A DNA stretch of 64,000 bases from UBA3210 sp963623095 (lineage in GTDB: Bacteria; Bacillota_I; Bacilli_A; RFN20; CAG-449), in contig CAVFKD010000003.1 of assembly GCA_963623095.1 (NCBI GenBank), positions 1-64,000 of the forward strand, written 5' to 3'. Positions 58,885 through 64,000 of the stretch are shown here, piece by piece (the stretch's first letter is position 1; each line of letters begins with the position of its first letter). The translations under genes and the position numbers were made by a program. Under the pieces are notes generated by a model that did not search any database, was not told where the DNA came from, and was given only the letters and a program-made list of their open reading frames with translations.

Positions 58885-59766
58885 ATGAAAATTGGTGATA
58901 CAATTGATGAAAGATATAAAATAACTTCTTTATTAGGTGAAGGTGGAATGGCAGTTGTTTATGGCGCCATGGACGTTATTTCTAAAAAAGAAGTCGCAGT
59001 TAAAATCATTAAAGAAGATACAATGAAAAATCCTGTTAATCTTACTCGTTTTGAAAGAGAAGCACGCGCGGCAGCATCTTTAAATCATCAAAATATTGTA
59101 AGAGTTATTAATTTAGGTACCGCGGAAGGCCGTCCTTATATGGTTACAGAACTTGTCAAAGGACAAACATTAAGAGATGTTTTAAATGCAAGAGGAAAAT
59201 ATAGCGTTTTAGAAGCTTGTGATATTATGTATCAATTATGTTCAGCAGTATTACACGCGCATCAACATAATGTTATCCATCGTGATATCAAACCTCAAAA
59301 TGTTTATATTACAACTGATTCAACAGTTAAATTAGGTGATTTTGGTATTGCAACTTTCCAAAATGCTTCTAGAGTTACTCGTTCAGAAGTCGTTGTTGGA
59401 AGTGTACATTATCTTGCACCAGAAATTTCTCAAGGTAATCCTGCTTCACCTCAATCAGATATTTACGCACTTGGTATTACTTTTTATGAATTATTAACAG
59501 GTAAAGTACCTTTTGACGATGAATCTCCAGTTACTGTTGCTTTAATGCACATTAAAGATAAATTCCCAAGCGTTAGAAAATTAAACCCAAAAGTACCTTC
59601 TTCAGTAGAAAAGATTATTTATAAAGCAACTGAAAAGAATCCTTCAAATCGTTATAAATCAGTATTTGATATGAGAAAAGATATTGATCGTATTTTAAGA
59701 GATCCAGATGCTTTAAAGAAAAAATCATTCTTCGAAAGATTATTCCATCGTTCTAAAAAGGATTAA
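58885..59766 (+). CDS. prkC: Serine/threonine protein kinase, kinase domain only
   Basis: A 293-residue Hanks-type kinase. The glycine loop LGEGGMAVVYGA, the ATP-binding Lys40 (VAVKII), HRDIKPQNV with D134, LGDFGIA, and the activation-loop end LAPEISQG are intact. The chain ends soon after the kinase domain in a basic tail (FFERLFHRSKKD). The membrane helix and the extracellular PASTA repeats of Bacillus-type PrkC are absent, so it cannot sense muropeptides directly. rsgA starts two bases later, so this is not a frameshift truncation with the rest nearby. Confidence 0.92.
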   Translation: MKIGDTIDERYKITSLLGEGGMAVVYGAMDVISKKEVAVKIIKEDTMKNPVNLTRFEREARAAASLNHQNIVRVINLGTAEGRPYMVTELVKGQTLRDVLNARGKYSVLEACDIMYQLCSAVLHAHQHNVIHRDIKPQNVYITTDSTVKLGDFGIATFQNASRVTRSEVVVGSVHYLAPEISQGNPASPQSDIYALGITFYELLTGKVPFDDESPVTVALMHIKDKFPSVRKLNPKVPSSVEKIIYKATEKNPSNRYKSVFDMRKDIDRILRDPDALKKKSFFERLFHRSKKD

Positions 59767-59768
59767 TT

Positions 59769-60632
59769 ATGATTGAAGGAAAAATTATATCAACTATCGG
59801 AGGAGTTTATAAAATTAGTTTAAAAGATCATACTTTGATCGAAGTAACTCCTCGTGGAAAATTAAAACATTTAAAAAAGAAATTACTTATTGGCGATAAT
59901 GTTATAGTTAATGAAAATGATAAAACACTTGAAGATGTTTTACCTCAAGAAAATTCCTTAATTAGACCAAGAATCGCGAATATCGATTTAGGAATTATTG
60001 TAACTTCTTTAGTTACACCTGATTTTTCATCATTTTTATTAAATAAATTTTTAACTTTATTAAGCGCTTCTAATGTCAAACCATTAGTTATTTTAACAAA
60101 GGTTGATTTAGGCGATGAAAATAAGGTGAAAGATATTATAGATACATACTCTAAAATTGGTGTTGAAGTTATTCCTTTTTCAAAGAATACAAAACTTAAT
60201 TTAGATTTAATTTCAGATAAGATTAATAATAAAGTAGTGGCTTTTATGGGACAAACTGGTGTTGGTAAATCTAGTTTGATTAATACTTTAGACCCTGATT
60301 TTAATCGTGGAATTGGTGAATATTCTTTAGCTTTAGGAAGAGGTAAGCACCAAACAAAAGAGGTAATTTTATTACCATTTAATAATGGATATATTGCCGA
60401 TACTCCAGGATTTTCTTCATTAGAATTACCTTTATTCAAAGAAGAACTCGCGGATCATTATATTGGTTTTTCATTAGTAAATGATAAATGTAAATATAAC
60501 AATTGTTTACATATATCAGAAAGAGAATGTCCAAAGAAAGAATTCTTGTTACACGATGAAAAATTAAAAATAATTTATGATGATTATTTAGCTATGTCAG
60601 ATGAATTAATTTTTAGAAAGGATCGTTATTAA
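59769..60632 (+). CDS. rsgA: Small ribosomal subunit biogenesis GTPase RsgA
   Basis: RsgA (287 residues) is a circularly permuted GTPase that checks late 30S maturation. It has an N-terminal OB fold, the G4-like TKVD before G1, GQTGVGKSSLIN, a DTPGFSSLE G3, and a C-terminal zinc knuckle (CKYNNCLH...C). A member of the Bacillus-like prpC-prkC-rsgA-rpe run, and a known substrate class of PrkC-type kinases in other Firmicutes. Confidence 0.95.
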   Translation: MIEGKIISTIGGVYKISLKDHTLIEVTPRGKLKHLKKKLLIGDNVIVNENDKTLEDVLPQENSLIRPRIANIDLGIIVTSLVTPDFSSFLLNKFLTLLSASNVKPLVILTKVDLGDENKVKDIIDTYSKIGVEVIPFSKNTKLNLDLISDKINNKVVAFMGQTGVGKSSLINTLDPDFNRGIGEYSLALGRGKHQTKEVILLPFNNGYIADTPGFSSLELPLFKEELADHYIGFSLVNDKCKYNNCLHISERECPKKEFLLHDEKLKIIYDDYLAMSDELIFRKDRY

Positions 60633-60633
60633 T

Positions 60634-61296
60634 ATGAAAAAAATAGGACCATCAATTTTAGGTGTAAGTGATGAAGCCGTAGTTGCGGTTACTAATTCTT
60701 TAATGAAAGATGGCGCAGATTTTATTCATTATGATGTAATGGATGGAAAATTTGTCGAAAATACATCTTTTTCAATTAATCATTTTAAAAATTTAAAATC
60801 TAATATGGATAAAAAAGATACTTTCTTTGATGTTCATTTAATGACTTATGATTTAGAAACTCATATTAAAGAATATGGAGAAGCAAAGGCTAATAACATT
60901 ACATTTCATTATGAAGCATGTAAAGAAGAGGAAATATTACCTTTTATTAATTTGATTCATTCTTATGGAATTAAAGCTGGTTTAGCGATAAATCCATCTA
61001 CTGATGTTAAAGTATTAGAAAAATATTTACCTTATTTAGATTTAGTCCTCGTTATGAGCGTAGTTCCAGGAAAAGGTGGACAAGGATTTATTGAATCTTC
61101 CATTGATAAAATAGAGTATTTAAAAGATTATAAAACAAAGAAGAAATTATCTTATTTAATTGAAGTTGATGGGGGAATTAACGATAAAACAATTAATCTT
61201 GCTTATAAAGCAGGTTGTGATTTATTTGTTGTTGGCTCATTTATTATTAAGTCTGGGGATTATAAACTCGCGATGGAGAAATTATTAAATGACTAA
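60634..61296 (+). CDS. rpe: Ribulose-phosphate 3-epimerase
   Basis: Rpe (220 residues) interconverts ribulose 5-phosphate and xylulose 5-phosphate and feeds transketolase (at 35667). It shows GPSILGVS, HYDVMDGKFVEN, DVHLMTYD, a LVMSVVPGKGGQGFI phosphate loop region and EVDGGINDKT with VVGSFI. The catalytic Asp and His are in place. It starts one base after rsgA and overlaps the next gene by eight bases. Confidence 0.95.
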   Translation: MKKIGPSILGVSDEAVVAVTNSLMKDGADFIHYDVMDGKFVENTSFSINHFKNLKSNMDKKDTFFDVHLMTYDLETHIKEYGEAKANNITFHYEACKEEEILPFINLIHSYGIKAGLAINPSTDVKVLEKYLPYLDLVLVMSVVPGKGGQGFIESSIDKIEYLKDYKTKKKLSYLIEVDGGINDKTINLAYKAGCDLFVVGSFIIKSGDYKLAMEKLLND

Positions 61297-61927
61297 TTTA
61301 TTAATATTTTTAATTGGATTTATATTATTTATTGCTTCTTTGTTAGTTGGATTAATTATGTATAAAAAAGATTATGGTAAAAGATATAATTTTTTAAACC
61401 ATTATCCTTTTGAAATAAAAACTAATTTTAATATTAAATTATTAAATACATTCCATGCTTCTTTATTTGGATCTGTAATAATTTTGGCAATTAGTATATT
61501 TTTAATTTTTTACAACAACAAAGATGGAAGCTTTGCATCGAAAAGTTGTTCATTTATCTTAATTATCCAAGCATTATTATTAGTTACTTTATTTATTATT
61601 CCTTTTTATTATTATAAATCTCATTTATTAACATCCATTTCATTTATGGTGTTAAACTTTGTAGCTTGTGTTATTTTGGGAACTAATAGCATTTTTTATC
61701 AAGGGATGAATAATTTATTTTATTTTTCAATTATATATTATCTTTTAGGGGTAATTGCATTTGCGTTATTTACCTTACCTTTATTAAAAGCTTGGTATAA
61801 AACTGGAATTAATGAAGAAACTAATGAAAGAAACAATGTTATTCCATACGCTTTAATTGAATGGATCAATATTGGTTTATTCTTTTTAATTCTTATTGTT
61901 TCATTAATTCGTAATTTTATTTATTAA
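61289..61927 (+). CDS. Unrecognised integral membrane protein
   Basis: A 212-residue protein with about six hydrophobic helices (LLIFLIGFILFIASLLVGLIM, ILIIQALLLVTLFII, YYLLGVIAFALFTLPLL, IGLFFLILIVSLI). No known motif is visible. It starts inside rpe with GGAGAAA upstream, so it is coupled to it and closes the operon before a terminator. The function is unknown. Confidence 0.78.
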   Translation: MTNLLIFLIGFILFIASLLVGLIMYKKDYGKRYNFLNHYPFEIKTNFNIKLLNTFHASLFGSVIILAISIFLIFYNNKDGSFASKSCSFILIIQALLLVTLFIIPFYYYKSHLLTSISFMVLNFVACVILGTNSIFYQGMNNLFYFSIIYYLLGVIAFALFTLPLLKAWYKTGINEETNERNNVIPYALIEWINIGLFFLILIVSLIRNFIY

Positions 61928-61953
61928 TCACTAGCGATAGTGATTTTTATTTT
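61926..61953 (+). terminator. Terminator of the gmk-to-rpe region operon
   Basis: AATCACTA (61926-61933), GCGA, TAGTGATT (61938-61945), TTTATTTT. Confidence 0.9.
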
Positions 61954-61958
61954 GGCAT

Positions 61959-61981
61959 AAAAAAACTCACCCGAAGGTGAG
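61959..61981 (-). terminator. Terminator of rpmB
   Basis: Minus strand CTCACC (61981-61976), TTCG tetraloop, GGTGAG (61971-61966), seven T. Confidence 0.9.
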
Positions 61982-62006
61982 CTTAATTAACGTAATTTAT
62001 AATAAA

Positions 62007-62222
62007 TTATGCTGCAGTTGATTCTGAAGCTTTTCTACTTGATTTACGTAAAGTCTTAATAGCGCGTGCGGATAATCTCATTGTTACAACACGTCCATTG
62101 AGATTTACTTTAACTGGTTGTAAATTTACATTCCATCTTCTGCGTGTAGCTATTAAGGAGTGGGAACGCTTGTTGCCACTAATTGGTCCTTTGCCTGTTA
62201 CAGGACATACTCTTGCTGCCAT
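62007..62222 (-). CDS. rpmB: 50S ribosomal protein L28
   Basis: L28 (71 residues): MAARVCPVTGKGPISGNKRSHSLIATRRRWNVN, then VNLNGRVVTMRLSARAIKTLRK. It has one CPVTG cysteine and no paired zinc cysteines, so it is the C- form. AAGGAGGTCG precedes the start. The leader has a small hairpin TAAGCG/CGCTTA (62243-62265). Monocistronic, with its own promoter and terminator. Confidence 0.97.
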   Translation of the reverse strand: MAARVCPVTGKGPISGNKRSHSLIATRRRWNVNLQPVKVNLNGRVVTMRLSARAIKTLRKSSRKASESTAA

Positions 62223-62272
62223 ATATTTTCGACCTCCTTAACTAAGCGCATAAAAAAATCGCTTACTGCAAT

Positions 62273-62301
62273 ATATTACCATCTCAATATTTATATTGCA
62301 A
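62273..62301 (-). promoter_or_regulatory. rpmB promoter
   Basis: -35 TTGCAA (62301-62296), 17-bp spacer, -10 TAATAT (62278-62273). Confidence 0.6.
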
Positions 62302-62330
62302 ATTATTTTTTTAAAAATTTAATTTTTTTG

Positions 62331-63617
62331 CTACAATTTGACCCTTAGGCCTTTTGGATACTTATTATTGATTCTATTGTTAGATGATTTTCCCATCCCT
62401 AAAGGATTCCCTTCATAGGTTAATAAGCAAATACCTTTTTTACTTTCGATATTTATTTGATTACCTTCTAAGTATGATTTTGCTTGTTCTAAATTTAAAG
62501 AAACAACATTATCAAATTCTTTTAAATATTTGCTTAATGCATGATCGAACTCAAAACCATATTTTTCCAATGTTCCAAGTTTTAATCCTCCACGGATAAT
62601 ATGAAGATTTTTTAAATCAATGTATTTATTTAAATAATAATATGAATCATTGTTTTTATAAATATAGCCATCTAGCAAATGACATTCTTTTCTAATATTA
62701 TCAAAGTTGTCTTTTAAATTTTTATCATAACTTCTTTGATTATCATTTAAGGGTTTAGATATTTTACAAATATAATGTCCTTCACCATCAAATAAATGAG
62801 GAAATAAGTGAATACCAATTTTAGATTCGCTTTGATAGAAAGTATCGCTAATGTTTATATCTTCAATAACTGCATCTGTTTTTGAAAGTAGATCTAAAAC
62901 TACTTCTTCATCTTCTTCATAAGAAAAAGAGCAAGTGGAATAAACAATATTACCTCCAGGAGTTAACATATCATAAGCTTTTAATAATAAGTCTTTTTGA
63001 ATAGGGACTAATGATAAAACTTTTTGATATGTCCAATCTTTTTCCATTAAATCATTCTTTCTAAACATACCACTTCCAGAACATGGTGCATCAAGAATAA
63101 TCTTAGTAAAATAGTTTTGATATTTTTTATGTAAATCATCAATAGTGTTATTGATAACTACGATATTTTTTCTACCCATTCTTTCAACATTGCTAGAAAG
63201 AATATAACTTCTAGATAAATTAATTTCATTAGAAACTAATAATCCTTCATTTTCCATCAATATAGAAGTGTGAAGTGATTTACCTCCAGGAGCTGCGGCT
63301 ATATCTAAAACAATGTCATTTTTATCAGGATTTAAAAAATGACTAACTAATGCTGAACATGGCTCAAATATATAATAATAACCCATTTCATAATAGATTG
63401 ATTTACCAAATTCATATTCATCTTTATTGTATAAATAACAATGTGGAACAATAGGATGATTTTTAACATTTGGAAATTTATTAACAAATTCTTCATCACT
63501 AATTTTATCTAAATTCAATATTAAAGCATGTTTAGAATTTTCATTTTCTAAAGCGTTTATTAATTTAGTTATTTCGTTATCGTTAAGATATTTTTTTAAA
63601 TGTGTTACAAAATCCAT
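62331..63617 (-). CDS. RsmF/YebU-type NOL1/NOP2/Sun rRNA m5C methyltransferase
   Basis: A 428-residue cytosine-C5 methyltransferase. It has a short N-domain, then the SAM loop LDIAAAPGGKSLHTS, NEINLSRSYILSSN, DAPCSGSGMFRKND with the PC cysteine and IVYSTCSFSYEEDEEVV with the TC catalytic cysteine. The C-terminal domain ends in NNKYPKGLRVKL, the PUA-like end typical of RsmF and related Firmicute proteins. Unlike the RsmB-like protein at 55791 it keeps every catalytic residue. ACGAGGTTT precedes the start; stop TAG. Confidence 0.9.
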   Translation of the reverse strand: MDFVTHLKKYLNDNEITKLINALENENSKHALILNLDKISDEEFVNKFPNVKNHPIVPHCYLYNKDEYEFGKSIYYEMGYYYIFEPCSALVSHFLNPDKNDIVLDIAAAPGGKSLHTSILMENEGLLVSNEINLSRSYILSSNVERMGRKNIVVINNTIDDLHKKYQNYFTKIILDAPCSGSGMFRKNDLMEKDWTYQKVLSLVPIQKDLLLKAYDMLTPGGNIVYSTCSFSYEEDEEVVLDLLSKTDAVIEDINISDTFYQSESKIGIHLFPHLFDGEGHYICKISKPLNDNQRSYDKNLKDNFDNIRKECHLLDGYIYKNNDSYYYLNKYIDLKNLHIIRGGLKLGTLEKYGFEFDHALSKYLKEFDNVVSLNLEQAKSYLEGNQINIESKKGICLLTYEGNPLGMGKSSNNRINNKYPKGLRVKL

Positions 63618-63702
63618 ATTAAACCTCGTAAATATTTTACTATTTTTATAGTAAAGTTAAAACAATATTTAATTAACACAATAAACTTACTAGCAATAAT
63701 TG

Positions 63703-63731
63703 TTGTTGTAAATTATTTAAAAGCGTATAAT
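63703..63731 (+). promoter_or_regulatory. tRNA-Gln promoter
   Basis: -35 TTGTTG (63703-63708), 17-bp spacer, -10 TATAAT (63726-63731), 12 bases before the tRNA. Confidence 0.65.
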
Positions 63732-63742
63732 AAATTCGCGAT

Positions 63743-63817
63743 TTGGGCATGGACAAGTGGTAAGTCACCTGTCTCTGAAACAGGTTAGCGTTGGTTCGAA
63801 TCCAACTGCCCAAGCCA
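63743..63817 (+). tRNA. tRNA-Gln (anticodon CTG)
   Basis: 75 bases with encoded CCA. The acceptor arm TTGGGCA pairs with TGCCCAA, discriminator G. The anticodon stem CCTGT/ACAGG encloses loop CTCTGAA, anticodon CTG (reads CAG). The T arm holds GTTCGAATC. U1-A72 is typical of tRNA-Gln. Confidence 0.95.
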
Positions 63818-63960
63818 TTTTTATAGTTTAAATAACTTAAAAAAGTGAATTTTTGCTTAATTAACTATTTTAAAACTTTTAAATTATAACATTATATGTT
63901 ATTCTAAATAAGAGCTGTTTTTACAGTGATTATTTTATTACCCCAAAAAAGGAGCAAACT

Positions 63961-64000
63961 ATGGAAGAAAATCAAAATCAAAACATAGAACAACAAGAAG
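63961..64000 (+). CDS. Start of a protein gene cut by the right edge
   Basis: ATG 63961 with AAAAAAGGAGC upstream begins a frame of 13 codons, MEENQNQNIEQQE, before the window ends. The Gln/Asn/Glu-rich start gives no clue to function. The 143 bases between the tRNA and this gene hold a near-palindrome ATAACATTATATGTTAT (63886-63902) and a CTGT-TTTT-ACAG hairpin. Confidence 0.6.
   Translation, partial: MEENQNQNIEQQE

Noticed and set aside
59945..60439. A 164-residue minus-strand ORF within rsgA
   Set aside because: It is antisense to the GTPase domain, has low-complexity composition and no start signals.
1..64000. UGA read as Trp throughout (mycoplasma code)
   Set aside because: Trp is TGG in the genes checked and no gene contains in-frame TGA, so disuse is supported but reassignment is not.

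Overview
The window reads as one chromosomal segment of an AT-rich, low-GC, Gram-positive-type bacterium, most likely an uncultivated gut-type member of the Bacilli close to the Mollicutes. The evidence is strong AGGAGG ribosome-binding sites, TTGACA/TATAAT promoters, hairpin-plus-T-run terminators, two CIRCE heat-shock operators, a cre site, ThiI without a rhodanese domain, and a Bacillus-like order gmk-priA-(rsmB)-rlmN-prpC-prkC-rsgA-rpe. No phage, transposon, integron or CRISPR array was found. A run of 10 Ns at 2730-2739 shows that this is a scaffold; the first 2.7 kb may not be truly adjacent to the rest.

Layout. 1-2.7 kb: a cut-off gene, a LacI/CcpA-type regulator with an operator-like palindrome inside its own promoter, deoC and rpmF. 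2.7-6.4 kb (minus): nfo-rsmE-unknown-mtaB. 6.5-12.3 kb (plus): a compact aromatic amino acid operon aroB-aroC-aroE/aroK fusion-aroQ-aroA-tyrA (no DAHP synthase here). 12.4-18.5 kb (minus): a cytidylate-kinase-like gene, two U32 tRNA-hydroxylation genes with a tRNA m6A methyltransferase, and clpB under two CIRCE elements. 18.5-24 kb: small ORFs without ATG starts, a QueT-type transporter behind a riboswitch-like leader, tRNA-Thr(CGT), an EAL protein and a MATE transporter. 24-34 kb (plus): SNF2 helicase, two Nudix genes, a lipoprotein phosphatase, an acyltransferase, gpmI and thiI. 34-35.7 kb: infC-rpmI-rplT (infC starts at ATT behind an attenuator leader) and a probable 6S RNA just before transketolase. 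37.7-44.4 kb: a carbohydrate-binding-type lipoprotein, then a CcpA-type cre site in front of glpA-like/glpB-like/DUF1667/glpK. 44.4-50 kb: a short independent RNA, a membrane protein fused to a degenerate HAD domain, choline-kinase-like, trmL, a thioredoxin-like lipoprotein and rqcH. 49.8-62 kb: gmk-priA-unknown-panE, an anchored surface protein on the other strand, then an rsmB-like gene without catalytic cysteines, rlmN, prpC, prkC (kinase domain only), rsgA, rpe and a membrane protein. 62-64 kb: rpmB, an intact RsmF-like methyltransferase, tRNA-Gln(CTG) and the first codons of another gene.

How the parts fit. The genes describe a fermentative cell that makes aromatic amino acids, takes up glycerol under carbon catabolite control, and invests heavily in tRNA and rRNA modification (mtaB, two U32 proteins, trmN-like, thiI, trmL, rlmN, rsmE, RsmF-like). 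The most unusual signals are in decoding. All 56 complete genes end in TAA or TAG, none in TGA, and none contains an in-frame TGA. There is a single in-frame CGG codon, and it lies at a PriA position that is usually aromatic. Two genes, infC and a small membrane protein, appear to start at ATT. Two further genes look like retained pseudoenzymes: the RsmB-like protein and the HAD part of the membrane fusion.
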